Below are positions 1 through 8,114 of a stretch of DNA of 27,773 nucleotides, in pieces. How positions within the stretch are numbered: position 1 is the first letter of the stretch; every line of letters begins with the position of its first letter. Location of the stretch: assembly GCA_052139695.1 (NCBI GenBank), contig JBKQWF010000087.1:1-27773 (forward strand), read 5' to 3'. A program made the translations under genes and the position numbers. The DNA is from PLGF01 sp052139695 (GTDB lineage: Bacteria > Verrucomicrobiota > Verrucomicrobiia > Limisphaerales > Palsa-1400). The notes beneath the pieces are model-generated. The model was not told the DNA's origin and searched no databases. It was given only the letters and a program-made list of their open reading frames with translations.

Positions 1-55
1 TCGCTCCGCGACAACAGGACGTATCCGGGGTCGCTCCGTGACAGGGGGACGTTCC
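1..55. repeat. Imperfect 30-bp tandem repeat with mini-palindrome
   Basis: Two units starting at 1 and 31 share TCGCTCCGYGACA and then GGACGT, with a 30-base period. The core TCGC-TCC-GCGA is a small palindrome (in the second unit one base breaks it). The pattern resembles REP-type extragenic repeats. The window edge cuts it off, so the true copy number and boundaries cannot be seen. The stretch from 56 to 191 shows no gene or other feature I can support. Confidence 0.5.
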
Positions 56-191
56 TCGCAACCTTGGGCTGAGTAATTTCAATCCTCGCAGGATTGTTTC
101 CGCTCGTCAGCCACAGTCGAATTCGCCATTGGTTGATCCAATCTAAACGAGTTTTACGCAGATTGGATCTCCAAAAACGTCCAAACTCAAA

Positions 192-213
192 GGGCTGAGC
201 GGCAGCTCAGCCC
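192..213 (-). terminator. Hairpin downstream of purine nucleoside phosphorylase
   Basis: Bases 192-200 (GGGCTGAGC) pair perfectly with 205-213 (GCTCAGCCC) around a GGCA tetraloop. The hairpin lies about 50 bases past the stop codon of the minus-strand phosphorylase gene. On the minus strand only a weak T-rich stretch (TTTGAGTTT) follows, so it is either a weak intrinsic terminator or an RNA 3'-end stabiliser. The stem is certain; its role is inferred. Confidence 0.5.
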
Positions 214-261
214 CAATTTCGGCCTTTTAAACCCCCTCCGTTCCCGCAAGCCAGCACCAGT

Positions 262-1089
262 CTATTTTCCGAGGCGGGCCTGGAGCACGGCGAACGTTTT
301 CAAAAATGTCGCCATTTCTTTCCGCTTGCTGTCTCCCGTGGCCACCACATCGGAGTGGGAAAGCAACCCGGTCTTTTCGTCGCCGCCAGCCTTATTAGTG
401 ATGCAGGAAATCGCCGCCACCGCGAGCCCGCACTGCCGCGCGACGATGGCCTCCGGCACGGTGCTCATGCCGATGGCATCCACCCCCAGGCGGCGAAAAG
501 CCCGAATCTCCGCCGGCGTTTCGTAGTTGGGGCCGGCCAATGCCATATACACGCCCGTGCGGAAACGAAGCTTGCTCGCCTTGGCGGCGCGTTTGGCCAC
601 GCTGATCAGATGCCGGTCATAGACTCGCGTCAAGTCCACGAAGCGCGGCAGGCCCGGATAAGCCGGCCCGCGCAACGGGTTGACTCCCATGAAATTGATA
701 TGGTCCTCAAAAGCCATAAAGTCGCCCACGCGGAAGGAGGTGTTGACCGCGCCCGCCGCATTGGTCAAAAGCAGGGTGCGGACGCCAAATTCAGCCAGGA
801 CGCGGACCGGGAAACCCAGCCGTTCCATTTCGTGCCCCTCGTAATAATGGGCCCGGCCTTTCAGGACGATGACAGGACTCTTATCGAATTGGCCAATCAC
901 CAATTTGCCGGCATGGCCCGTCACGCCAACGGTGGGGAATCCCGGGATCTGGCTGTAGGTGATCTCGCGCGCCACCTCCAGGTCGTCCAACGCATTTTGA
1001 AAGCCACTGCCCAGAACCATGCCGAGGACGGGCCGCAGAGGCGTCTCCTTTTTCAGCAGCGCCGCGGTTGTTTTCGGATCGAAATTCAA
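262..1089 (-). CDS. Purine nucleoside phosphorylase, trimeric type
   Basis: This 275-residue protein matches the trimeric purine nucleoside phosphorylase family (about 270-290 residues), which splits purine (deoxy)nucleosides with phosphate into base and (deoxy)ribose-1-phosphate for cytoplasmic purine salvage. Visible family motifs are the GSG phosphate loop (GMVLGSGF, near residue 25), GHAGKLVIG, GRAHYYEGHE, LTNAAGAVN, GPNYETPAEI and MSTVPEA. The motif ISCITNKAGG carries the Asn typical of 6-oxopurine (inosine/guanosine) specificity. The start appears to be TTG at 1089: no in-frame ATG lies at a sensible place, and the next Met (about residue 24) is already inside the phosphate-loop region. 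It is divergent from the secreted protein gene with about 100 bp between likely starts. The symbol could be punA or deoD-like, so it is left blank. Confidence 0.9.
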   Translation of the reverse strand: MNFDPKTTAALLKKETPLRPVLGMVLGSGFQNALDDLEVAREITYSQIPGFPTVGVTGHAGKLVIGQFDKSPVIVLKGRAHYYEGHEMERLGFPVRVLAEFGVRTLLLTNAAGAVNTSFRVGDFMAFEDHINFMGVNPLRGPAYPGLPRFVDLTRVYDRHLISVAKRAAKASKLRFRTGVYMALAGPNYETPAEIRAFRRLGVDAIGMSTVPEAIVARQCGLAVAAISCITNKAGGDEKTGLLSHSDVVATGDSKRKEMATFLKTFAVLQARLGK

Positions 1090-1149
1090 AGTTGCGCCAT
1101 TATTGGCTGATTTGCGCCGGGGAACGCAATTCTTTTTCGCATTTGGGAT

Positions 1150-1178
1150 TTGAGCCAGGCTGGCATCCCTCCTAGAAT
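1150..1178 (+). promoter_or_regulatory. Putative sigma70-type promoter just upstream of a GTG start
   Basis: TTGAGC at 1150-1155, a 17-base spacer, then TAGAAT at 1173-1178 (5 of 6 to TATAAT). The expected transcription start falls at about 1185, only a few bases before the GTG at 1189. The TTG at 1150, which would give a longer reading frame, is therefore probably the -35 box and not a start codon. This is inference from consensus only. Confidence 0.45.
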
Positions 1179-1188
1179 ATTCGGCACT

Positions 1189-2280
1189 GTGAATACCAAA
1201 GCGGGCCTGGGTCGCTGGCGTTTCTGGCTGTTCTGTTTTCTTTCGCTCAGAGGAGGTGAAGCGGCGTTGCCGGCATTAACTTTGGGCGATAAGGTTGAGG
1301 CGAACATTCTGGCCTATGTTGCCCAATCGCCGGGCGGCATGCCCACCGGAGCGCAAGCCACGGGCAGTCAAGGCTATCTTGCCGGCGGACCCGTGGGCGA
1401 TTGGTGGTTCGTGAACTTTTCCGTGCCCCCCAGCGGCTGGATGGCTGCCAGCAATCTTACCGCTATTCCTCCGTCCCCTCCAACGCTCGTCTCTCCCGGC
1501 ACTGCCACCAGTCCCGGCCCCACCGTCGCGGACCTCTCTCCCACGCTGACCTGGAATCCGGCCCTCGGCGCCACCAATTACGCTGTTTCTGTCTATGACC
1601 TCACGACCAGCAGCATGGTTTACAGCAACAACAATGTCAGCAACGTCAGTTCAGTGACCCTTGACGCGCTTCCGCTCGGCAACATCTTCCGCTGGGTTGT
1701 CCAAGCGAGCGATAGCGCGGGATTCAGCCCGCTTTCGACGCCGTTTTATTTTCAGACAGTGGCCCTCGCGCCCGTCGCTCCGATTCTCAATTCTCCAGGC
1801 GAATTCGCCAGTCCCGGGCCCACCATCACCAATATCTATCCGGCGATGAGCTGGAACCCAGCCGCCAACGCGACAAATTATGGATTGTACGTGAATGACC
1901 TGACCGCGGGCGCGCTCGTCTATAGCAACGACACTGTCGGCAACATCACGACAATTACCCTGCCGGCCGCGCTCACGGCCGGGCATTATTTCCGTTGGGA
2001 CATCAGGGCCAGCGATTCTGGCGGCTTCAGCGGTTATTCGTCATTTCTTTATTTCGCGGAGCAATTGCCCGCCTTGGCCGGCGTCTCCCTGTCATCCAGC
2101 AATCTCAGCATGACCGTTTCGGGTGTCTCTCCGGGGCTGGCAGTGGTTCTGCAAAGCTCTACCGACTTAAAGGCGTGGAGGCCGCTCCAAACCAATAGCG
2201 CCGCGGGAACGACGCTGACATTCTCCACTCCAGTTAATCCATCCCTCCAGTCCCAGTTTTTCCGGGTCATTGTGCGGTAA
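1189..2280 (+). CDS. Secreted protein: SH3-like domain plus two fibronectin-III-like repeats
   Basis: I do not recognise a specific gene. From the proposed GTG start at 1189 the protein is 363 residues. A basic stretch (GLGRWR) and hydrophobic core (FWLFCFLSL) followed by GEA-ALPA look like a signal peptide. Next comes a module resembling a bacterial SH3 domain (GDKVEANILAYVAQ… to …GDWWFVNFS…GWMAASNLT). Two related repeats of about 95 residues then each begin SPG-x-A/F-x-SPGPT and contain TWNPA/SWNPA, ATNY and FRW…ASDS-GFS, which is a fibronectin-III-like pattern. The C-terminus (VVLQSSTDLKAWRPLQT…FFRVIV) is a repeat common in secreted Verrucomicrobia proteins. A role in the envelope or in carbohydrate binding is likely but unproven. 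It is convergent with the SDR gene downstream. Confidence 0.75.
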   Translation: MNTKAGLGRWRFWLFCFLSLRGGEAALPALTLGDKVEANILAYVAQSPGGMPTGAQATGSQGYLAGGPVGDWWFVNFSVPPSGWMAASNLTAIPPSPPTLVSPGTATSPGPTVADLSPTLTWNPALGATNYAVSVYDLTTSSMVYSNNNVSNVSSVTLDALPLGNIFRWVVQASDSAGFSPLSTPFYFQTVALAPVAPILNSPGEFASPGPTITNIYPAMSWNPAANATNYGLYVNDLTAGALVYSNDTVGNITTITLPAALTAGHYFRWDIRASDSGGFSGYSSFLYFAEQLPALAGVSLSSSNLSMTVSGVSPGLAVVLQSSTDLKAWRPLQTNSAAGTTLTFSTPVNPSLQSQFFRVIVR

Positions 2281-2432
2281 TGCCTCGGGGGAGCGGACAG
2301 GCGACATTACAACGGGAGTTTCCGGGAGGGGCGAGCGCCGCGAGCCCCATCATAACAGGGCGTCGCAGCGCTTCCGCCCTCCCGTCTCGAGGAAACACTA
2401 CATGTCGAATTGCTTATGTGCGGGTCCGGAGG

Positions 2433-2455
2433 CCAGTCGGCGGGACGCCGACTGG
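2433..2455. repeat. Perfect 10-bp hairpin in a convergent gap
   Basis: CCAGTCGGCG (2433-2442) pairs perfectly with CGCCGACTGG (2446-2455) around a GGA loop. It sits between the convergent secreted-protein and SDR genes, so it could act as a two-way terminator, although no T-run follows on either side. Its core GGCGGGACGCC recurs at 21653-21675 with different outer stem bases, so it belongs to a repeat family. I see nothing else in 2281-2432. Confidence 0.6.
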
Positions 2456-2477
2456 ACGATTAAGTGCCTGGAGAGGA

Positions 2478-3275
2478 TCACAATCGTTCCAGGGTCAGGC
2501 CGCCGTCCAAATTGAGCACTTGGCCGGTGGCGTAAGGCAGGTCGCCGCGGGCCAGCATGGCGACGGCTTTGCCGATGTCCTCCGGCGTGCCCCAACGCCG
2601 CTCCACCAGTAATCCTTCGGCGATCATTTTGTCGTACTTGCCCCGCACGGGTTCCGTCATATCGGTTTGGATGAGGCCGGGGCGGATCTCATAAACGGGG
2701 ATGGCAAATTCACCCAGGCGCGCGGCCCACAACTGCGTCGCCATCGAGACTCCCGCCTTGGAAATGCAGTAGTCGCCGCGGTTGGTGGAAGCGACCGTCG
2801 CGGAAACGGAAGAAATATTTATGACACATCCCCGCCAGGCCGCATCGGCCCGTTTCTGCTCAATCATCCATTGCGCGCAACGCTGCGTCAGAAAATAGGG
2901 TCCTTGCAGGTTCACCCGCAACAGCTCCGCGAAACTTTCCTCCGTCGCCTCCAGCATGTCCGCCCGGACCTTGGGCGCGATGCCGGCGTTGTTGACCAGC
3001 AGATGCAGACGCCCGAATCTCTCGCGCACCGCTTCGACCAGCGTTTGCCGGGCGCGGCGGTCGCTGACGTCGGCCTGGACGTAGAGGGTGGCGGCGTGGA
3101 GGCCGCGCAGGCCTTGCAACGACGGTTCCACCGCGGCCGCGTCGCGGGTACCGCAAATTGTCAAATCGAATCCTTCCCGCGCCAGCGCTCGCGCGATGCC
3201 GAAACCAATGCCGCGCGCGCCGCCGGTCACGAGGGCGACCGGTTTGCGGGCTTCGCTGGATGAGACGTTGCTCAT
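2478..3275 (-). CDS. SDR-family NAD(P)-dependent dehydrogenase
   Basis: A 265-residue classical short-chain dehydrogenase/reductase. The sequence shows the Rossmann cofactor motif TGGARGIG (residues 17-24), the structural NNAG (95-98), the catalytic Ser in INISSVS (about 155-156), and the YxxxK pair Tyr169/Lys173 in YCISK. The end GQVLNLDGGLTLERL is the usual SDR C-terminus. Family members reduce or oxidise ketones, sugars or acyl-ACP intermediates; the substrate cannot be read from sequence. Its start overlaps the stop of the upstream GH88-like gene by 4 bp, so the two are translationally coupled. This suggests oxidation or reduction of the sugar released by that enzyme, for example a uronate-derived ketose as with KduD/GnO-type SDRs. 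That role is inference. Confidence 0.85.
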   Translation of the reverse strand: MSNVSSSEARKPVALVTGGARGIGFGIARALAREGFDLTICGTRDAAAVEPSLQGLRGLHAATLYVQADVSDRRARQTLVEAVRERFGRLHLLVNNAGIAPKVRADMLEATEESFAELLRVNLQGPYFLTQRCAQWMIEQKRADAAWRGCVINISSVSATVASTNRGDYCISKAGVSMATQLWAARLGEFAIPVYEIRPGLIQTDMTEPVRGKYDKMIAEGLLVERRWGTPEDIGKAVAMLARGDLPYATGQVLNLDGGLTLERL

Positions 3276-4597
3276 AGGTAAAAGGCGAGGTAACGGCCTT
3301 CCTGGGCGATGCGTTGCACATAGAGCGCCGCTTCGCGCGCATGGTAATCACCCCACATACTTGACTCGCCGCACGGCACTTTTCGACCCGGCGGGATGTA
3401 ATCCCAGCCGTTGGGACGATGATAGACGCTGTGCAAAAGAAGGCCCTGGTGTTTTGGCTTCGTGCTGAGATACGGCTCGTCGAACAGAGTGTCCAAGACG
3501 GTCAGTCCCGCCTGCCAATAGCGTTTGTTTTCGAGATAATGTCCCAGCCGGAGCAAACCTTGGGCGGCGATGGCCGCCGCGGAGCTGTCCACCGGCTCAT
3601 GCGCGTTAAACGGATCGGCGGGGCGCGATCGCCAGTCCCCCAGCCGATGCAAGTCCGGGGCGCCCGTGTCCCAGTAAGGAATGCCGTCCGCCGCCGCCGC
3701 CTGAGTCAAATAGAAATCGCACGTCGCTTCCGCCGCCTTGCGCAGGAAAGGCGTGCTCGAATCGTCCCCGATGGCGCGCATGAATTCCAACTGTTCGGCG
3801 AACCCGCACATCCCCCAGGCCAGCCCGCGCGTCCACGTGCTGAAGGCCGAAAAACCCTGCTGCGAATTCGGGCAGCGGTAACAGCCGTCGTTCGGATTGA
3901 AAATGATTTCGTGCGCCGTCCGCCCCCGAACGTCGTAGGCGTCGCGACCTTCCCCATAGTAAATCGAATACCTGGCTGTGGCGGCCGCGTGCATTTTTAA
4001 TCGTTCCAGCAGCGAAACCCGCCGGTCATTTTCCTCCATCATGACATGGCCCAATTGATGGCCTAGGGCCAGGACGCGCAGGGAGCGGAGGGTATCGACA
4101 AAGAGCGACTGCGGGCCGTTGAAAGAATAAATGAAGCCGCCCTCCGGCAGCGCCGTCCAGCGCCGGGCTTGGGTGGCCGCGCTCATTTTGAGAGCCAGAC
4201 GGTAATAATCCGTTTCCCAGGAGTTCTCCGCCAGCCGGCCTTCCATCATCAAGCGCAGAAGATTGCCATAGGTGCTGACGTTATTGAACCCGTGATCATG
4301 CACCCCGAAATGACTAAGGTGCGGCGCCATCAAGCGCACCGTCTCGCCTCTTCCCAAATCCAGAAATTCCGCCTCATCCGTGGCGTCGAATTGCAATAAA
4401 GCCGAGCCTGCCTGGAACCCTTGCGTCCATTCCGTCCAGCCGCGCGCGGTGTAACGCCCGCGCACCGTGTAAACCGCAGACCCTTTGGCGGGGTCGAAGC
4501 CGGCGGCGAGGGCTTTGATTTTGGGTCCTGAAAGTTCCCAGAGGCGGCGGATTTTGCCTGTTAAGTGAGAGGGCCGGATTTTCCAGTTAATTTTCAT
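3272..4597 (-). CDS. GH88-like unsaturated glucuronyl hydrolase family protein
   Basis: A 441-residue protein of the (alpha/alpha)6-barrel type, best matching GH88, whose enzymes hydrate the double bond of unsaturated uronic-acid disaccharides left by polysaccharide lyases. Supporting motifs are GGFIYSFNGPQSLFVDTLRSLRVL (the family's '(V/I)D-x-L…NL' block with Asp168), FSAFSTWTRGLAWGMCGF (residues 249-266, the 'D-x-STWxRGxAWG' block) and EPVDSSAAAIAAQGLL (about 325-340, the 'DSSAxAIAAxGLL' block). No signal peptide is seen, so it is probably cytoplasmic. It is somewhat longer than the usual 370-400 residues, with an extra N-terminal stretch. The first 40 residues have no recognised motif. It is first in a two-gene unit with the SDR, which fits uronate or glycosaminoglycan/pectin catabolism. 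The family call is good; the substrate is not determined. Confidence 0.75.
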   Translation of the reverse strand: MKINWKIRPSHLTGKIRRLWELSGPKIKALAAGFDPAKGSAVYTVRGRYTARGWTEWTQGFQAGSALLQFDATDEAEFLDLGRGETVRLMAPHLSHFGVHDHGFNNVSTYGNLLRLMMEGRLAENSWETDYYRLALKMSAATQARRWTALPEGGFIYSFNGPQSLFVDTLRSLRVLALGHQLGHVMMEENDRRVSLLERLKMHAAATARYSIYYGEGRDAYDVRGRTAHEIIFNPNDGCYRCPNSQQGFSAFSTWTRGLAWGMCGFAEQLEFMRAIGDDSSTPFLRKAAEATCDFYLTQAAAADGIPYWDTGAPDLHRLGDWRSRPADPFNAHEPVDSSAAAIAAQGLLRLGHYLENKRYWQAGLTVLDTLFDEPYLSTKPKHQGLLLHSVYHRPNGWDYIPPGRKVPCGESSMWGDYHAREAALYVQRIAQEGRYLAFYL

Positions 4598-4633
4598 GGT
4601 CTTGGCGGGGACGGGCCGCCCAGTTCCCGCGCG

Positions 4634-4753
4634 ATGACGTTATCCGGCAATCAAACTAATTCAAGTGAATCTCGTAGGTTGCGTGGTCAGCCGAAGACCA
4701 CCGCTGCCGCCAAGCCGCCAAAAAAGAGCGCCAGGAAACGGGCCAAGACGTAG
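4634..4753 (+). CDS. Small basic ORF, doubtful gene
   Basis: A 39-residue frame from ATG 4634 to TAG 4751-4753 lies in the divergent gap before the restriction-modification gene. It is rich in Lys and Arg, ending PPKKSARKRAKT, with a Ser/Thr/Asn-rich start. No family is recognised and no clear ribosome-binding site is seen. It could be a small DNA-binding leader or regulator protein, but a chance frame in GC-rich DNA is equally possible. Confidence 0.2.
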   Translation: MTLSGNQTNSSESRRLRGQPKTTAAAKPPKKSARKRAKT

Positions 4754-4809
4754 TTGAACTCATAAAGCTGGCTTGCGCCTCACACGGCGTCTGATAGCGT
4801 CTCCCGGAG

Positions 4810-7800
4810 ATGCCAGCGGATTTCGAGGTCGCTTTTGCACGGGTTAAACAGTTGGCCGCGGAGTTCAAGGCCAACGAGGGATTTTATCTGTCGCCACAGT
4901 ATCAGGAGGCCGAAGCCCGGCGCGATTTCATCGACAAATTCTTGATCGCTTTGGGTTGGGACGTGAACCACGACAAGCAGAAAAACCCCTGCGAGCAGGA
5001 GGTTAAAGTCGAGCGCAAAGAACAGGGGGCATCGCAACGCCGTGCCGATTATGCCTTCTATCTCGCGCCGAATTTCAAAGACGTAAAATTCTATATCGAA
5101 GCCAAAAAACCATTCGCCGACCTTGCCACGACGGACAATTATTTTCAGACCATCCGTTACGGCTGGAATAGTCAAACGCCTGTTGGCGTGCTGTTTGATT
5201 TTGAGCGACTCGAGATTGTCGATTGCCGGTTCAAGCCCAACCTGGATACCGCGCTTCAGCGCAACCTCAAACAATTCCATTACAGTGAATACAGCGACGA
5301 AGAGGAGTTCGCCAATATATACTGGCTTTTTTCCCGGGAAGCCGTTGCCAGTGGTTCCCTCGAAAAATACGCGGAAACTTTGCCCAAGAAGCACGGCGCG
5401 GTGCAGCGCGGACTTTTGAAAGGCGGCTGCCAATCCATTGACGAAGCATTTTTGGAAGAATTGGACAAACATCGCGACACCCTGGCGCGCATCTTTAAGA
5501 ACTGGAATTCCAAACTATACAGCGAAACGCTCACCGAAGTCACTCAACGCACGTTGGACCGCCTCGTCTTCATGCGCTTTTTGGAAGATAAGTTGATTGA
5601 ACCGGAATACCTCGTCGCCAACTTTGGCCAACGCGGCAGCGCCTGGCATGAGTTCATTGCGACTTCTGAGCGATTGAACGGCATTTACAATGGAATCGTA
5701 TTTAAGAAAAACGCTGTTCTTGACTCTGAAAATTTCACCGTCGATGACGATCAGTTTAGCCGTGTCTGTGAAGCTCTTTGCCACATCAATTCACCGTACG
5801 ATTTCAACGCTATCCCGATTCATATTCTTGGCAGCATTTACGAACGATTTCTTGGCAAGGTGATCGTGGCGACGGACAAACGCGCCCGCGTCGAGGAAAA
5901 ACCCGAAGTCCGCAAGGCGGGCGGCGTGGACTACACCCCTGAATACATCGTCCATTACATCGTTGAAAACACGATCGGCAAACTGGTGGAGGGTAAGACG
6001 CCCGCGCAGATTGCCGAAATGCGCTTTGCCGACATCGCCTGCGGCAGCGGTTCGTTCCTGCTGGGCGTCTATGACCGGCTCATCCGCCACCACACCAGGT
6101 TTTACAACGACAATCCCGGCAAGGCGAAAAAGGGGGACGTAGTGGAACGCGACGACGGCCTGCACCTGTCCCTGCAAAAGAAACGGGAAATCCTGCTGAA
6201 CAACATCTATGGCGTGGACATTGACCCGCAGGCCGTGGAGGTGGCGCAACTCTCGCTCTACCTGAAGCTGTTGCAGGATGAAACCCCCGGCTCCGCCCGC
6301 AATTACCAATTGGAATTTCACGAAACACTTCTGCCTTCGCTCAACAAAAACATCGTCTGCGGCAACTCGCTTATCGGGACCGATATTCTGACGGGCCAAC
6401 TTTTCGCGTCGGATGAGGAAAAGAAACTGAACCCGATGGATTTCGAGCAACGCTTCCCGCACATCTTCAGCAGGGGACAAGATAACGAGTCCGGCTCGCT
6501 CCGCGAAACCGAAAGGCCGCTGGATTTTTCTTTTCCCGGCGTGCCGCTGCACGGCAGTTACAGCGACAAGAAGAAGAAAGGCGTGGGGCTTGCGCCGCCC
6601 GCGGCGCCGGAATTTGAAGGCGGCTTCGATGCGATTATTGGCAACCCGCCTTATAGGATGCTGCAACCCCATAACACGGATGCTGGAACGCTTTCCTATT
6701 TGCGCGGCCACTACGTTGCCACTGATTTCAAAATTGAATTGTTCCACCTCTTTCTGCAGCGGGCTGTTTCCCTCGTCAAAACCGGCGGATTCCAAAGTTA
6801 CATTGTGCCGACGACTGTCCTGAATAATGTTTACGCCGGATCATTAAGAAAATGGCTCTTGAAGAAGTGCTGCGTTGAACAGATCTGCGTTGCTCGTGGA
6901 CGAGTGTTTGCCCATGCGGACGTTCATACATCGGTCATGGTCTATCGGCTTGAACCCGACCCCGGGAAACGCGAGCAGCATTTCATTCAGACGACGGCGG
7001 AATTAGGTCAGGAATTTGTGGCCAGCCCTCGTTTCTCTGGGAAAACCAAGCAGATCACATTTTCCGAGCTTCCGGGCTGCGTTTGGAACATTCTCGTCAA
7101 TGAACATAACAAATCCCTGATTTCACGCCTGACCAACGATTTCCCGGCTTTAAAGAATTTGGCGGCCATCAAACGCGGGCTGATCACCGGGGACCGCGAC
7201 AAATATTTTGCCGACACAAAGAAAACCAAGGACCATGTGCGAATAATTGCCGGCAGCGATGTGCAGCGATACTTCGTCGCAAAGCCCGGTGAATTTGTCT
7301 TGTTTAAACGCCCCAAGACAGCCGGCGGCTGCTGGGACAGCGACGTTCATTTTGCCCCGCACAAATTGGTCGTCCGACAGATTTGCGAACGGCCCACGGC
7401 AGGCATTTTGCGCTCGCCTGTGGCCGTCACCGGAAACATTTTCACGGTTCGCGGATCAAGCCTCGAAAATGAATTGTATCTTCTCGGAATCATCAATTCG
7501 CGGTTGACCGCGTTTTTCTGGAAAACCATGTTCGCCGATTTCAAGGAATCGTTTCCCCAGGTCACGATATTCAGCTTGGAGCAACTGCCGATATGCCATC
7601 TTGACCTTTCCAATCCCGCCGGCAAGGCGAAGCACCGCCGGATGGTGCAACTGGTGGAGCAAATGCTGACGGCCAAAAAGCAGCTGGCCGGAGCGCAGAT
7701 CGACAGGGACAAGGAATTCTACGCCAACCGCTGCGATGGCCTGGATCGCCAGATAGATGCGATTGTTTATGAGGCCTACGGCCTTAATGCGCAAGAAATC

Positions 7801-7827
7801 AGACTCGTCGAAGGGGCTAACGCTTGA
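4810..7827 (+). CDS. Single-chain type IIG-like restriction-modification enzyme (Eco57I family)
   Basis: A 1005-residue fusion. The N-terminus carries a probable PD-(D/E)xK nuclease: Asp80 in RADYAFYL and Glu97-x-Lys99 in FYIEAKKP, as in HsdR-N-like domains. A helical connector follows. The gamma-class adenine-N6 methyltransferase core shows motif I DIACGSGSFLLG (from residue 408), GVDIDPQAVEVAQLSLYL (motif II region) and the catalytic NPPY (residues 612-615). The C-terminal 300 residues look like a TaqI/Eco57I-type target-recognition domain (ITGDRDKYF, KLVVRQICERPTAGI, GIINSRLTAFFW, FPQVTIFSLEQLPI). It would both methylate and cut DNA at its own site as host defence. The start is bounded by an in-frame stop at 4795. 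No separate restriction or specificity gene is adjacent, which fits a self-contained enzyme. It appears intact. The recognition site cannot be inferred. Confidence 0.88.
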   Translation: MPADFEVAFARVKQLAAEFKANEGFYLSPQYQEAEARRDFIDKFLIALGWDVNHDKQKNPCEQEVKVERKEQGASQRRADYAFYLAPNFKDVKFYIEAKKPFADLATTDNYFQTIRYGWNSQTPVGVLFDFERLEIVDCRFKPNLDTALQRNLKQFHYSEYSDEEEFANIYWLFSREAVASGSLEKYAETLPKKHGAVQRGLLKGGCQSIDEAFLEELDKHRDTLARIFKNWNSKLYSETLTEVTQRTLDRLVFMRFLEDKLIEPEYLVANFGQRGSAWHEFIATSERLNGIYNGIVFKKNAVLDSENFTVDDDQFSRVCEALCHINSPYDFNAIPIHILGSIYERFLGKVIVATDKRARVEEKPEVRKAGGVDYTPEYIVHYIVENTIGKLVEGKTPAQIAEMRFADIACGSGSFLLGVYDRLIRHHTRFYNDNPGKAKKGDVVERDDGLHLSLQKKREILLNNIYGVDIDPQAVEVAQLSLYLKLLQDETPGSARNYQLEFHETLLPSLNKNIVCGNSLIGTDILTGQLFASDEEKKLNPMDFEQRFPHIFSRGQDNESGSLRETERPLDFSFPGVPLHGSYSDKKKKGVGLAPPAAPEFEGGFDAIIGNPPYRMLQPHNTDAGTLSYLRGHYVATDFKIELFHLFLQRAVSLVKTGGFQSYIVPTTVLNNVYAGSLRKWLLKKCCVEQICVARGRVFAHADVHTSVMVYRLEPDPGKREQHFIQTTAELGQEFVASPRFSGKTKQITFSELPGCVWNILVNEHNKSLISRLTNDFPALKNLAAIKRGLITGDRDKYFADTKKTKDHVRIIAGSDVQRYFVAKPGEFVLFKRPKTAGGCWDSDVHFAPHKLVVRQICERPTAGILRSPVAVTGNIFTVRGSSLENELYLLGIINSRLTAFFWKTMFADFKESFPQVTIFSLEQLPICHLDLSNPAGKAKHRRMVQLVEQMLTAKKQLAGAQIDRDKEFYANRCDGLDRQIDAIVYEAYGLNAQEIRLVEGANA

Positions 7828-7907
7828 GGCACCCCGCAAACTCAGACCGGCCGGCCTTCAGCTGAAAGTGACCTTTTTTTTGGCAACATTTTCACGCCGC
7901 TAAGTCT

Positions 7908-7981
7908 CGCGCAGAGGCGCCGAGATCGCGGAGCAAAACAAAAGAAGAGAAAAATCTCCGCGCCCTCCGCGCCTCTGCGCG
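7908..7981. repeat. Extragenic inverted repeat with GCGCAGAGGCGC arms, copy 1
   Basis: A 26-bp left arm (7908-7933) and right arm (7956-7981) are near-perfect reverse complements with a 22-base A-rich loop. The arm core CGCGCAGAGGCGC also forms the arms of a second copy at 18437-18575. The gap 7828-8114 otherwise holds only the promoter of the Fe-S operon. The element may terminate the restriction-modification transcript, but it lacks a clear T-run. Confidence 0.75.
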
Positions 7982-8076
7982 ATTCCAGGTTTTCAGGCTT
8001 TGGTTGCGGCTTGCCGCACCGGGTGATCCGTGGTTCTCTCACCGACGGCTCACAGTAAACTCACAGCCGAATCTCG

Positions 8077-8105
8077 TTGCCGATTTTCGCTCAGGCGGCT
8101 ATCAT
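8077..8105 (+). promoter_or_regulatory. Putative promoter of the Fe-S assembly operon
   Basis: TTGCCG (8077-8082), 17-base spacer, TATCAT (8100-8105), then nine bases to the ATG at 8115. With this spacing the transcript would start about two or three bases before the ATG, meaning little or no leader and no Shine-Dalgarno. This is a consensus match only. Confidence 0.45.
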
Positions 8106-8114
8106 GGGACTGTC

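Noticed and set aside
1..60. CRISPR-like repeats at the left edge
   Set aside because: There are only two diverged 30-base units with no spacer, and no cas genes are present.
355..1110. 251-codon plus-strand frame opposite the phosphorylase gene
   Set aside because: It is antisense to a clear enzyme, has no recognisable motif and is explained by third-codon GC bias.
1150..1188. TTG 1150 as the start of the secreted protein
   Set aside because: The TTG looks like a -35 box and adds 13 residues ahead of the signal peptide; GTG 1189 gives a normal signal peptide.
5791..6795. 334-codon minus-strand frame inside the restriction-modification gene
   Set aside because: It lies wholly antisense to conserved methyltransferase motifs, with no family match or start signal. 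Long antisense frames are common in GC-rich genes.
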